Shown: in pieces, positions 22,857 through 34,691 of the stretch
Numbering within the stretch: the stretch's first letter is position 1
Layout: every line of letters starts with the position of its first letter
Source of the DNA: Papio anubis
Taxonomy: Eukaryota > Chordata > Mammalia > Primates > Cercopithecidae
Reading direction: 5' to 3'
NCBI RefSeq assembly: GCF_008728515.1
Contig: NC_044996.1
Span: 106,975,467-107,039,466, forward strand
DNA length: 64,000 bases
The notes under the pieces: generated by a model
Databases searched by the model: none
The model's input: only the letters and a program-made list of their open reading frames with translations
Told to the model about the DNA's origin: nothing
Position numbers and translations under genes: made by a program

Positions 22857-24153
22857 TACATTCCACCCAGATATGGTTTGTAGAGTAACACACAGATTCA
22901 GTGGGAGATTTAGCTTGATTGCTGAGAGACTAGCCAAAACAGTAACACCATCACAGATTAACTCAATCGTGGATGATTATGTTAAGGATACATATTTGTG
23001 AAAGAGTGAAAAACAGAGTCGATAAGGCTTGGGAAAAGCCTGCCAAGGTCAGTTGTTACAGGAGTAATTATTACCTCTATCGAGTTATATGTGGTCTCAG
23101 GTCAATAAGGTAACTGTATAAACAGTACACAAATATGAGGAAGAGGAGAACCTGTTTAAGGAAATTGTCAACCATAACAAAAAGGTACGTGGGCATAGAA
23201 GAGTGGAATAGGTGCAGGTGAAAGAAGGGACAGGTTGAGCAAGGTGTCTGTTGTAAAGGGGTCTTGGCACACTGATTCTCGATGCTGGGTGCTCATTTGC
23301 ATCACCTGGTGTTTTAAAACAATTATGAATGCCTGTGCCTAATACCAGCTATTTGGAGTCATTTGGTGTGGGGTGAAAGCTCTGCTTTTTAGAAGCTCTT
23401 CAGGTGGTCTGAATATTAAGTAAGAGTTGAGGGGCATTGCTCCGTACTGCAATGAACTTAAACCCAACTTCAGAGAGGAGCTTTCTCTTTCATTCTTACA
23501 GTCTCCAGGTTGATTCCAACTGCAGCAGCAGCAGGGAAAGGATACTGAAGACTTCAAACCCAGTGGGTATCCTTAGCATCAAAAGATCTTGGCCATGTAT
23601 AATTATTCTGTAAAGGGGTCAGAAATCTCAATGTTCAGCCAAACAGCGACACTGCTAAACATCATAGATAATTTGGTGAGTTAATATATGACGTTCACAG
23701 AAGACACCCATCAGTTTAAACTAACAGTCTCACAGTTTGGAGCATTTTTGGAATATCTCTTAGGTCCAGATTCTTGGAAACTTGGACTGTTCTAGCAAAA
23801 ATAAACCATTTAAATGTAAAGATAAGTATGAATATTCAGTAATGTAATTAGTAGATAAATTAACATAGCTTGTAGCTAGATCCTTGCTCTCCAACTGTGG
23901 CCCATGACATATATATAGGGTGACAAGCCATCCCAGTTTGCCCAGGACTGAGGGATTTCCCTGCATTCAGGATTTTCATGGCTAAAACCAGGAAAGTCTT
24001 GGGCAGACCAGAACATATTGGTCACACTAACCCTGAGCTGGCAGCATTGACATCCACTGGAAGAGCTGTTTGAACATGCAGAACCTCAAGCCCCACTCCA
24101 AGCCCATGTTAACAAGATCCCTAGGGAAGTCAGATGCACAGTAATGTCTGTCA
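22857..24153. other. Intergenic DNA with degenerate MER5-like pieces
   Basis: No gene. Around 23267-23440 (GATTCTCGATGCTGGGTGCT, TTTGCATCACCTGGTGTTTT) and around 24040-24110 (CATTGACATCCACTGGAAGA) the text resembles decayed MER5 hAT elements. The rest is unassigned. Confidence 0.45.
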
Positions 24154-24666
24154 TCTATTATGGATTGAATTGTGTCCTCCCAAACGATATATTGAAGTCC
24201 AGGCTTCGTGCAGCTGAAGTCCTAACCCCAGTACCTCAGAATGTGATCTTATTTGGAAATAGGGTTGGTGCCAATATAATTAAGACAAGGTCATACTGGA
24301 GTAGTGGGGCCCTTAATCCAAGCACTTTTAAGGGCTCATATCCTTAAAAGAAGAGACACAGGGAGAGGGCCATATGAAAACACAAAGACACACAGGGAGA
24401 AGGCCACTGTAACAACAGAAGTAGAGATCAGAGTGATGCAGTTGCAAGCCAAAGACTGCCAAGGATTGATGGTCACCTCCAGAAGCTAAGAGGAGACAAG
24501 GAAGGATTCTACCCAGAGTCTCAGAGAGAAGATGGCCCTGCTGACACTTTGATGTCAGACTCCTAGCCTCTAAAGCTGTGAGATAATTCATTTCTCTTTT
24601 TTTTTTTTTTTTTTTAAGCCACCCAGCTTGTGGTACTTTGTTACAGCAGCCATAGGAAACTATCAA
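24154..24666 (+). mobile_element. MLT1-type MaLR LTR
   Basis: Runs from CTATTATGGATTGAATTGTG through GAATGTGATCTTATTTGGAA, CATATCCTTAAAAGAAGAGA, TAGCCTCTAAAGCTGTGAGA and AAGCCACCCAGCTTGTGGTA, the MLT1A-like LTR order. A T19 run is embedded at 24597-24615, replacing the usual short TTCTGTTGTTT segment. Confidence 0.85.
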
Positions 24667-24734
24667 ATGTCTAAGATTCACTGATCTATAATGCATCAGT
24701 ATATAACCACAGCTGCCATATCACTAAACAACTC

Positions 24735-25205
24735 ATAGTAGCATCATTTACAATAGCCAAAATATGAAAACAACCTAAATAAATGTCCAGTGACAAATAG
24801 ATTAATGAAATCTATTTTGTGGCATATCTATACTATGGAATATTATTCAGCCATAAAAAGGGATGAAGTACTGATGTATGATACAACTTGGATGAACCTT
24901 GAAAACATGATGCTGTGTGAAAGCCAGATGCAAAAGGATGCATATGTATAATTATATTTATATGAGCTGTCCATAATAGGCAAATCCATAGGCAGATTAG
25001 TGGTTGCCAAGGGCTAACCCTAATGGAGAATCACTGCTTAATGGATATGGGGTTTATTCTTGTGGTGACGAATAAGTCCTGGAGCTAGATAGTGGTGATG
25101 GTTGTGCAACAGTGTGAATGTACTTAATGTTGTTGAGTTATATACCTTAAAATAGGTAAAGTGGTAAATTGTATGTTATGTGTATTTTATAACACACAGA
25201 AATAA
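24735..25205 (+). mobile_element. L1M 3' end
   Basis: ORF2 C-terminal and 3' UTR text: CATTTACAATAGCCAAAATA, AATATTATTCAGCCATAAAA, CTTGGATGAACCTTGAAAAC, then GTTGTGCAACAGTGTGAATG and a decayed end. Confidence 0.85.
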
Positions 25206-25209
25206 TATG

Positions 25210-25455
25210 TAACCACAGCAAGTCCAAGTATCCTCTGGCCTGAAGGAATGATGTGGGCTGGGGAACTGAAGGAAGGGCAGCAAGGCTCAATAGCAGGAGG
25301 CAAAGAAGATATAGAGAAGGCTGGAGAGAGGCCAGTCCATCCAGGTCTTTTTAGGTGACATTAACAATTGTAATCTTTTGCCTAAGAGTAAGAGAAGTGT
25401 TTGCTTTTTATTGGCTTCAAATTCAGGAAGTAGTTCAAGGAAAACTGGACTGCTA
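25210..25455 (+). mobile_element. Ancient mammalian repeat, unnamed
   Basis: GGCTGGAGAGAGGCCAGTCC followed by AGGTCTTTTTAGGTGACATT resembles a mammal-wide repeat whose consensus contains a 'gtaaggactttgg' block. A second, longer copy lies at 26480-27350. Name not assigned. Confidence 0.4.
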
Positions 25456-26470
25456 CCAAAGCACCTACCTGGACCCTGCTCCTACTGTCACCCCCTCTAT
25501 CTGTTGTTCACACAACAACCAGAGTGATCTTGTTCAAACACAAACCATTTCATATCACTCTTTGGCTTAAAATTATCTAGTGGCTTCTCATCATTGCACT
25601 TGGAATCAAATTTTCACTCTTTGCCCTGACTTAGAAAGCATATATGAGGCCAGGTGTGGTGGCTCACGCCTGTAATCCCAGCATTTTGGGAGGCCGAGGC
25701 GGGTGGATTTCTTGAGCTCAGGAGTTCGAGATGAGCCTGGCCAACATGGCAAAACCCTGTCTCTACTAAAAATACAAAAATTAGCTGGACGTAGGGGCAC
25801 GTGCCTATAATCCTAGCTACTTGGGAGGCTGAGGCAGGAGAATTGCTTGAACCCAGGAGGCAGAGGTTGCAGTGAGCCAAGATCACACCATTGCACTCCA
25901 GCTTGGGCAACAGAGTGACACTCTGTCTCAAAACAAACAAAACAACAACAAAAGTGTATATAAGCTGGCTCTGACTCTCTCTGCCACTACTCCCCCTTTG
26001 GACCTGTGCTTCAGCTGCTCTGGCCTTCTTTCTATTCTTCAAACAAGTAGGCTTCATTCCACCTCAGAGCCTTCACATTGGCTGATCCTCTCTTTGGAAT
26101 GCTTTGCCCCCTAAACTTTGAATGATTGGTCCCTTCATTACTGTCATTCAGACCTCAGTATAAATGTCACCTCAGAGAGGCCATTTCAAACAAAAATAGC
26201 CACCCGGTCACTATACGTTCTTATTCTCTGCATAGCACTTATCTAACATTTTCTTATTTATGAAAATGTGCTTGGGTGTTTTTTGTTTTTGTTTTTGTTT
26301 TTTTTTCCTGTGTCTCCTACTAAAATGTAAGTTCTACGGGGAAAGGTATTTTTTTCTGTTTTGTTCACTATTGTCTCCTCAGCACCTAGATACAGTAGAA
26401 CTCAAAAACTTGTGAACTAATGAATGGTACACAGTAGTCCCTCAATAGATGATTGTTGACTGGTTGAATA
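25456..26470 (+). mobile_element. LINE2 3' end, split by an Alu
   Basis: L2 text before the Alu: CAACAACCAGAGTGATCTTG, TAGTGGCTTCTCATCATTGC. After it: CACCTCAGAGCCTTCACATT, TCAGACCTCAGTATAAATGT, AGAGAGGCCATTTCAAAC and the L2 3' end near GTCTCCTCAGCACCTAGA. Order and spacing fit one plus-strand L2. Confidence 0.8.
25648..25953 (+). mobile_element. Alu SINE (AluS/J-like)
   Basis: Full-length Alu from GGCCAGGTGTGGTGGCTCAC to CAACAGAGTGACACTCTGTC, with a (CAAA)-type decayed tail. Imperfect flanking repeats AAAGCATATATGA and AAAGTGTATATAA. Confidence 0.95.
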
Positions 26471-26479
26471 GGGATATGA

Positions 26480-27350
26480 TATTAGAAATGGACCTTGAAG
26501 TATGAATAAGATGATGGTGTTCTTTGAGGATTGGAGAAGGAGATCATTGCAGGTTAGGAACAATGTGAAAAAAGGCAGTTTGAACAAAAGCAGAAAGCTC
26601 GCTAAGGAAAATGGCAAGGCACGCTAGAACACTGCTATGGTTTGAATGCCCCCACTAAAAATCATGCTGAAATGTATTCCCCGATGTAGCAGAATGGAGA
26701 AATGTGGCCTCTAAGAGGTGACTGGGTCATGAGGGCTCTGCAGTCATGAATGGATTAATCCATTTATAGATTAATGAATTAATGGGTTAATGGATTAATG
26801 AGTTATAATGAGAGAGGAGCTGGTGGCTTTATAAGGAGAGGAAGAGAGATCTAAGCTAGCACATTAGCATGCTCAGCCCCCTCCCCCATGTGATGTCCTG
26901 CACTGCCTCAGGACTCTGCAGTCCCCAACAGCAAGAAGGCCCTTATTAGATACAGCCCTGCAACCTTAGACTTCTCAGCCTCCATACTGTAAGAAATAAA
27001 TTCCTTTTCTTTATAAATTACTTAGCGTCAGGTATTCTGTTATCAGCAAAATAAAACTAACTAATACAAGGACCTAGAGGAGGAAAAAATATAGAAATAT
27101 AGGTTGGGCTGTGGTGGTAGAAGGCCTTGCTCAGGCCATGCTAGGACTCACCAGTGTAGGCAGTAGGGAGCAGTGGGAAGTCTCTCAATGGGGGAGCTAT
27201 GTGATCTGACCTGTGTTTTAGGAAAGTAACTTGGGAAGGAGTATGAAGCATGAGAGGTTGCCAGAGAAAGAGACGAGAAACAGGAAAAGAATTAGGAGGT
27301 AATTGCACTTGCCTAATTGGGAGTTGAGGGAGGGCTCCACCTAGGGATGT
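26480..27350 (+). mobile_element. Ancient mammalian repeat, unnamed, split by an MST LTR
   Basis: Text before (ACCTTGAAGTATGAATAAGA) and after the MST LTR (GGAGCTATGTGATCTGACCT, TTAGGAGGTAATTGCACTTG) reads in order as the same mammal-wide repeat as at 25210. The name is not certain. Confidence 0.4.
26633..27068 (+). mobile_element. MST-type MaLR LTR, solo
   Basis: TGCTATGGTTTGAATGCCCC, TCATGAGGGCTCTGCAGTCA, CATGAATGGATTAATCCATT and the end CTAACTAATACA follow the MST LTR. An internal reiteration of GATTAATGAATTAATGGGTT-like units at 26750-26805 expands the usual single GGATTAAT motif. Confidence 0.85.
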
Positions 27351-27394
27351 AGCAGTGGCTCTGGAGAGGAGCGACTGGCCTGACCACTTTGTCT

Positions 27395-27560
27395 CAACTC
27401 TGACTATATGAAAATCCACTGGGGAGATTTTAGGTATGTGAATGCCTGAGCTCTATCCTTCAGGAATTCTTTTTGAATCAGTCTGTGGCGGGACCCCAAT
27501 AATCAGTATATTTTAAAAGCTTCCCAGATGTTCCAGCTTGGATTAAAACCTCTGGGACAG
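27395..27560 (+). mobile_element. MER5-like fragment
   Basis: CTGAGCTCTATCCTTCAGGA, GCGGGACCCCAATAATCAGT and AAGCTTCCCAGATGTTCCAG resemble MER5A in order, diverged. Confidence 0.5.
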
Positions 27561-29440
27561 ATAAACCATTTGGAAATAGAATAGACAGCTTTCAGAACTG
27601 AATGGATCTGGGTGATGAAAGAAAATATGACTGACTTTATTCTGAGTAAACTTGTAAGACAGTTTTTAAAACACACAACCCTGATAATATATGGTACATC
27701 CAAACAGTGGACTAATATACAGTTATTAGAAAGTATGTATATGAAGAGCATTTTTAGTCACAAAGGAAAAGTTTTGTCATTAAGAAAAGGGCAAACAACA
27801 AAAAAAGGTATATGCAATATGACCTTAACTATAGAAACTATATAGAAAAGAGTTTGGATGAAAATGTGTATAAAATTTTCACAGCGGTGCCTCTGGGAAG
27901 GAGGTTATAGGTGATTTTATTTTCTGTATTTTATATTTCTTCTATTTCTGAATATTTCTAAATGATCATATGTTACATTTGTAATCAGAAAAGAATATAA
28001 AGGAAGCCTTCTACCCCAAAGATTAAAATATTAAAGTTTTAGGATCTAAGAGGGGAAAACCCTGAACTATCTTGAAAACTTACTGATATGAAATTTGAAC
28101 ATACCCCTGTTCATCTGTTTCTATATTTATGAATATATCTGAGTATTTCTAGGATCCCTACCTGAGCAGCCCAAATGACATTTTACCCTGGGATTCAGAA
28201 ACATCTACTGGACAGAGATTAGACCTGTCAAGGGTATGTTTGCAAGTCACTTGACTGAAGAAGGGAAAGAACTGAGCTTTGAAAACTTGGTTCAAGGAGC
28301 CATGGTTAGTGTCAGAGGGTTAGAACTATTCTAAGGATAGCCCAATATTGGCGTAAAATGAATGATGCGAGCCCTTACGTTTCCTCCATAGAGATTTACC
28401 CTGAGCCTTGGGGGTTAATGAGATGATTTTAACAAAGCTAGATTAGAAAAAAATTTCATAAAGATATTGGGAGCACAAAGTTTTGTAGCCAGGATAGCTT
28501 GCTGAACAAAAAATATCAGGGACAAAAGGTACTGTTCTCATTTCAACAGAATGACAGTTGAATGGATCAGAACATGAGGTAGAAACATAAGAGACTCAAG
28601 ACAACTTCCCCAAAACAGAACAAATTAAAAAGCCAATGCCACTTAGTAACAGGACTACATTCGTGAGACTTACAATGGTAGCACTCAAGTGATAGCCAGG
28701 AAGACTGGGTTTGTAAATATAAGTGCCACCTCCCTTCACATTGGGTACTTCCTGAACATGGGACAAATTTGAGAGGGGTTAGAGTTCTTTAATTTTGTTT
28801 TTGTTCCTTGACCCAGTAATTCCTCCTCTATGAATTGCCCTAAAAAGATAAATACATGTATAAAATATATCTGCAAGAATACTAATTTTTTATAACAAAA
28901 ATTAAAACCTTTTTTAAATGTTGTGTATAGAGGCTAAACCCTAAAAACACATTTTGAAAAATTATTATCAGGACCTTATAGTTATTCTGTGACTACTGGT
29001 ATATAGGGCAATGCAAGTAAAATTTTTGTGTATTTCAAGGTACAAAAATTATAACTTAAGAATAAGCTACAGATCTCAACCAAATGGGAATATAATGCGA
29101 AGAAAACAATTTTTGAGGTCAACTATATAATTGTTGCTCCACATGCACAGAACTCCAGTGTTCTTCCTTTTATAATGAACACAAATCTGCTCTTGGATGT
29201 CTAGAACAGAGTTACTTAGAGCTGCTCTGTTTTATGTATTACCTTTTTCTTGCTTAGCTGAAGGAGAACATATCCCTTCTTAAATACCTCTCCTAGAAAT
29301 TAAATATCATTGTCCACTGGATTCAGAAACTATCCCACTGATGGCTTTGCTTTCCACACTTATGTTGTGTCTGAAAACAATCTAAATATCCAGCAATAGG
29401 AGATCAGTTTAAAACATTATATTGTGCAGTAATTTTTCAC
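27561..29440. other. Intergenic DNA with decayed LINE 3' text; no gene
   Basis: Around 27580-27990 and 28800-29430 the sequence resembles old L1M/HAL1 3' regions (GCGGTGCCTCTGGGAAGGAG; TGACCCAGTAATTCCTCCTC; ATCTAAATATCCAGCAATAG). The rest (28000-28800) shows nothing I can name. Confidence 0.4.
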
Positions 29441-29879
29441 TTGGCTCCCAGTTATACTTTCATTGTTCTCTCTGTATCACAGGGAGCTAGAAACCCACAA
29501 ACTACATTTTTCAGATTCCTTTTCCAATTAGCCTCCTGTTAGGTTTGCCAGTGGGAAGCACTGGTGGAGAGACTATGAGGTGAGAGGAAAAAGAAGCCTC
29601 TTTTTTTGTCTCCAGAAGTCCCTCCAGCAGTAGTAGCAGCAGCAACAGTGACTATAGGCAGCCATTTCTTTCCAAAACATCTGTGACCATTTTAACAGCA
29701 TTAGTAAAGCTATAGCATCCTGTATTCCTACTCAGTGGGAGCAGCACCCCCAAAAACAGCAGTGTTAGCATCACTCACAGATCAGCATTAAGTGACAGGT
29801 TATGGGTCCCAGCCCAGAAGTAGTAGAGCTTTCTGGTCTCTGGGTAACACACACTGTAATGAATTGTAAAACTAGCCAA

Positions 29880-30365
29880 AATTCTTTCTCTCGGTTTCCA
29901 TGACCTTTTTCAATGTGACTTTGCAGCTCTTCCCATAAAAAGTAAAATTTATTTATTCTCTCTCTGAATCTGGGCTCACCTTATTCCTTATTTTGAACAA
30001 TAGAAGACAGTGAAAATGACGTTGTGATAGTGCTAAGCTTAGGCCTCAAGGGGACTCACCATCTTCTCCTCACTCTTTTGGAACCCTATGATTGCCATGG
30101 GAATAATCCCAGATTAACCTGCTAGAGAATGAGAAACCATGTGCATCAGAGTCTAACCAGCCCTCTTGTCTCCACTGATAACTCAGATATATAAGGGAGC
30201 CCAGCCACAATCTGCAAAGTCAACCCAAAACCAGCAGGAAGGAGTTCAACTGAGACCAGAGAACTACCCAGATGAGGCCAGCCTAAATTGCTGACCACAG
30301 AATTGTTTTAAAAATAAAACCAGTAAGTTTAAGGTGGTTTGTCACACAGCAATAGCTAACTGATA
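29880..30365 (+). mobile_element. LTR-like ancient repeat
   Basis: Begins near GTAAAACTAGCCAAAATTC and ends AAGGTGGTTTGTCACACAGC, CAATAGCTAACTGATACAC. Internal blocks such as CTTTTGGAACCCTATGATTG and TAACCTGCTAGAGAATGAGA recur in a common mammalian LTR-class repeat. A weaker relative may be at 43150-43450. Family name uncertain. Confidence 0.45.
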
Positions 30366-30420
30366 CACACCTTTGTCCTTTGTGTTTTTTCAGTACTTTT
30401 TGTACCTTATAGCAAATTAC

Positions 30421-31095
30421 TTTTTTTTTTTTTTTTTTGTGAGCAACAAGGCTGTTTATTTCACCTGGGTGCAGGTGGGCTGAGTCCGAAAAGAGAGTCA
30501 GTGAAGGGAGATAGGGGTGGGGCTGTTTTACAGGATTTGGGTGGGTAGTGGAAAATTACAGTCAAAGGGGGTTTTTCTCTTGCAGGCAGGGGCGGGGGTC
30601 ACAAGGTGCTCAGTGGCAGAGCTTCTGAGCCAGGAGAATTTCACAAGGTAATGTCATCAGTTAAGGCAGGAACAGACCATTTTCACTTCTTTTGTGATTC
30701 TTCAGTTATTTCATGCCATCTGGATATATACGTGCAGGTCGCAGGGGATATGATCACTTAGCTTGGGCTCAGATGCCTGACATTCCTGTCTTCTTATATG
30801 AATAAGAAAAATAACAAAATAGTGTTGAAGTGTTGAGGCAGCGAAAATTTTGGTAGGGTGGTATGGAGAGATAATGGGCAATATTTCTCAGGGCTGCTTC
30901 AAATGGGATTAGAGGCGGCGTGGGAACCTAGAGTGGGAGAGATTAAGCTGAAGGAAGATTTTGTGGTAAGGGGCGATATTGTGGGGTTGTTAAAAAGAGC
31001 ATTTGTCATATAGAATGATTGGTGATGGCCTGGATGTGGTTTTGTATGAATTGAGAAACTAAACGGAAAACATTGAGTCCTTTTCTGCATTAAAT
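30421..31095 (-). mobile_element. HERV-H 3' end with LTR7, terminating in poly(A)
   Basis: On the minus strand a HERV-H internal 3' segment (about 31095-30785) runs into an LTR7 whose 5' end TGTCAGGCATCTGAGCCCAA starts at 30782. The LTR contains the U3 and the R region with its AATAAA. It stops at ...TTGTTGCTCAC (30439) and is followed directly by A18 (T18 on plus, 30421-30438), so U5 is absent. That is the structure of a polyadenylated retroviral transcript copied back by L1 machinery, not of an integrated provirus. The 5' side is truncated. No clean target-site duplication was found. There is no intact viral gene. Confidence 0.8.
30439..30782 (-). promoter_or_regulatory. LTR7 U3-R (HERV-H), oriented toward TSPAN7
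   Basis: About 344 bp of LTR7 U3 and R on the minus strand, the same strand as TSPAN7 and about 9 kb upstream of its ATG. LTR7 is known as a pluripotency-linked promoter in apes. Whether this monkey copy retains promoter activity is unknown; internal deletions relative to the usual ~450-bp LTR are evident. Confidence 0.6.
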
Positions 31096-31244
31096 ATATA
31101 GAGTAGTTTCTGCTTGACTGAGTAGATACCTAACTTACAAGTACTACATTCATAGAATGGAATTCTATACAGCTATGAAATTAATATTGAAGCAGAATAT
31201 TTTGACACAAGGAAATTCCCACAGTATTTTTAAAGTAAAAAAAT

Positions 31245-32700
31245 AAAATAAAATTACAGTGAAAGCACCAATGACATTCTTCACAGAGATAGAAAAACAA
31301 TCCTAAAATTTATATAGAATCACAAAAGACTCAGAATAGACAAAGCTATCTTGAGCAAAAAGAATAAAACTGGAGGAATCACATTACCTGACTTCAAATT
31401 ATTCTATAGAACTATAGTAAACAAAACAGCATGATACTGGCATAAAAACAGACACATAGACCAATGCAACCAAATAGAGAACCCAGAGGCAAATCCATAC
31501 AACTACAGTGAACTAATTTTCAACAAAGTTCCCTAAAACATACATTGGGGAAAGGACAGTCTCTTCAATAATTGGTGCTGGGAAAACTGGATATCCATAT
31601 GCAGAAGAATGAAACTAGACCCCTATCTCACACCATATACAAAAATCAAAATGAATTAAAGAGTCACATCTAAGACCTCGAACTGTGAAACTACTAAAAG
31701 AAGACATTGGGGAAACTTTCTAAGACACTGGATTGGGCAAAGATTTCTTGAGTAATACCTCACAAGCACAGGCCACCAAAGCAAAAATGGAGAAATAGGA
31801 TCACATCAAGTTTAAAAGTTTCTGCACAAGAAAGGATACAATCAACAAAGTGAAGAGACAATCCACAGAATGAGAGAAAATATTTCTAAACTACCCATCT
31901 GACAAGGAATTAATAGCCAGAATATATAAGGAACTCTAACAACTATAGGAAAAAAATATAATGATCTGATCAAAAATGGGTGAAAGACATGAATAGATAT
32001 TTCTCAAAAGAAGATATACAAATGGCAAACAGGTATATGAAAAAGTAGTCAACAGCATTGATCATCAGAGAAATGCAAATCAAAACCACAATGAGGTATC
32101 ATTTCACCCAAATTAGAATGGCTTTTGTCCAAAAGAAGGCAATAACAAATGCTGGCAAGAATATGGACAAAAGGGAACTCTTGTACACTGTTGGTGGGAA
32201 TGTAAATTAATACAGCTACTGTCAAGAACAGTTTGGAGGTTCCTCAAGAAACTAAAAATAGAGCTACTATATCATCTAGCAATTGCACTGCTGGGTATAT
32301 ACCCAAAAGAAAGGAAATCAGTATACTGAAGAGATATCTGCACTCCCATGTTTATTGCAGCACTATTCACAATAGCCAAGATTTGGAAACAACCTAAGTG
32401 TCCATCAACAGACAAATGAATAAAGAAAATGTGGCACATATACACAATGAAGTACTATTCAGCCATAAAAAAGAATAAGATACTGTCATTTGCCACAACA
32501 TGGATGGAACTGGAGGTCATTATGTTAAGTGAAATAAGCCAGACACAAAAAGAAAAACTTTGCATTTATTTGTGGGAGTTAAAATTAAAACAATTGAACT
32601 CACAAAGATAGAGAGTAGAATGATGGTTTCCAGAGGCTGGGACATGTAGTTGTGAGGAGGGAGTGGGGATGGTTAATAAAAATTTAAAACGTAAAAAGTA
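31245..32700 (+). mobile_element. L1 3' part (L1PB/L1MA-like), 5'-truncated
   Basis: ORF2 C-terminal third in sense: AAAGACTCAGAATAGACAAA, GGAGGAATCACATTACCTGA, AATTGGTGCTGGGAAAACTG, GATCATCAGAGAAATGCAAA, GCACTGCTGGGTATATACCC, AACATGGATGGAACTGGAGG, then a short 3' UTR near GGGAGTGGGGATGG. It has many stops. Confidence 0.9.
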
Positions 32701-32742
32701 AAATTACAAAATGAACTTATAGTGTGATGCCAAGTTGGAGAT

Positions 32743-32772
<30 letters not shown>
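32743..32772. repeat. (CA)n microsatellite
   Basis: About 15 CA units with one CG interruption. Confidence 0.95.
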
Positions 32773-32773
<1 letters not shown>

Positions 32774-32829
32774 ATTTGGAGATGTGTATCTATATATACA
32801 TATAAATAATTACTATTTTGTGGGGCAAT

Positions 32830-33868
32830 ATCTCATCACTTTGTGCTTTTTCTTTACATTTTCTACATTTATTAAATGTTCTGTAAAAGCATGACTTCTT
32901 TTATAATTAGAAAAAGTTTTATTTTGAATTGTTAAATTTTAGGTCATTGAGATTGATATTTGGTTTGAGAAACATGACATCCTCTGTAAATCCCTTTTTA
33001 GCAACATATTAGAAATGATATTTTCTTTTCCAGAAAATAGGTAATGTGAGAAAACTGTCTTACCCCTGTTAGCGGTATTCCAAGCAAGGTTGCAACCAGT
33101 CTTGTTCCTTATAATCCATAATCATCCAATAGCATCTAAAGTGGGACTTAAACCTTTTTTTCCTTCTGCCCTCTTTCTAAAGTTTCCATGTCACCTTACA
33201 ATGCAGCAGCTGCTGAAACATCCTCCTGACACATTTTCCCTATATGTGTCCAGCTCTAGATAATTCATTCTGGAGGTATATGAATTTTTGATTACTGAGA
33301 ATCTTATTAAAAGGATGTTGTGCTTTTACACTGACTCTATTACCTGTGATAAATACTTTATTCCTGTGAAAGGAAAGATATAATTGATAGAGACTTGTCT
33401 CAGAGGAATTTAACCAAAAAGATGATAGTTCCAGGTGTCCAGGTTCTGCAAATAGTTTTTACCACTTTTAGTCAATTATACCAAGTTTATTGATCCTATT
33501 TTTGAAATCCAAAGGTAATTAATGCTCACTGAATTTAGTAGGAATACTTTCTACATGATGGTGACTATAGTGTATTTTTACTTAGGTTTGTTTGTTAGAG
33601 AATTATCTTTGAGTGCACTTTAATGAACCCAATACATAAAAATGAATATGTTGAAATTCCTTCTATCCTGTTTGGTTACAGTGAAGTGTACTTTAGCTGT
33701 TAAACCATGCAGACATTATGTAACCTAGGCCAGGGCCCCTTCTTACTGAAATGCATGAGTGGCTGCATTTAAAGTGAAGACTGGGTCAGTGTGGCTGAAG
33801 CAGAGCAGAACATTGATCTTATTATCAATGCGTTGAACTGCTGAATTCAGCCCTAAACTTCCTTTTGT
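32830..33868. other. Intergenic DNA, nothing recognised
   Basis: AT-rich, no coding potential, no nameable repeat. Confidence 0.45.
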
Positions 33869-34140
33869 GAGAATTATCCCCATTAGTGAATTTCTAATAA
33901 TTGAGTGTGTCATCATCATAACTAAAAAGACATTGATTAGCCATTGGCATCAGGATTTAAACCCAAACAGTCTGATACAGGAACCTGTGTTCTTGACAAT
34001 AGGGAGAATTATCCCCATCAGTGAATTTCTAATAATTGGGTACATCATCATCATAACTGAAAACATTTATTGATCAACCATTGGAATCAGAATTTGAACC
34101 CAAACGGTATAATATAGAAGCCTGCACTCTTGACAATAGG
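33869..34140. repeat. Diverged tandem duplication, 2 x ~136 bp
   Basis: Copy 1 (33869-34003) and copy 2 (34004-34140) both start GAGAATTATCCCCAT and contain AGTGAATTTCTAATAATTG, CATCATCATAACT, an AACCCAAAC block and TCTTGACAATAGG. They differ by many substitutions and a few small indels, so the duplication is old. It joins directly to a MIR at 34141, and the repeated unit itself includes MIR-like antisense text. Confidence 0.9.
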
Positions 34141-34325
34141 TTTTGGAGCCAGAATGCCTGGATTCCCTCCTGGCCTCTGGCATTTACAAGTTTTCACATC
34201 TGTAAAATGAGGATGGTAATAGTACCTACCTTATTGTCTTCACGTAAGACAGTCTATGTGAAGTGTGCTTAGAACAATTCTGGATAGCGAATGCTTATTA
34301 AATGTTAGTTATCATTATAACAACT
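34141..34325 (+). mobile_element. MIR SINE
   Basis: TTTTGGAGCCAGAATGCCTG, TCACATCTGTAAAATGAGGA, GGTAATAGTACCTACCTTAT, GTGCTTAGAACAATTCTGGA follow the MIR consensus in the plus orientation. Confidence 0.9.
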
Positions 34326-34691
34326 GTGTCACCTCCTAATTACAGCAGGTTAGATCTATAAGGGGCCTTAAAGATGATTACGTTCACTGTTTTCAACTGG
34401 ATGTCACATCTGTTAGGTATTATGAAATCAATTTGAGGGCTCTCTTTCAGCATTTAATAAAACAAGAATAAAAAACATTAGAGTATATCACATATAATAA
34501 GTGCTGTTTCATGAAATGTGTGCTTGGGGGGGAATAGCAAATATGATGGATGCTCTGCTTATGTCACTCAGGTCTCTTCTACTGGTTCTGCCCATTCCCC
34601 AGCGTCTTTGTGCAACTCTCCTACACGATATCCCCTCAAGCTCTTCAGAGAACTACCCTTCAGCTATTGGAGTCACATTAACCCAGTGTAT

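Noticed and set aside
30899..31090. 63-codon frame in the HERV-H segment as a viral protein remnant
   Set aside because: It lies in the region just before the 3' LTR, which is not known to encode a viral protein; chance frame.
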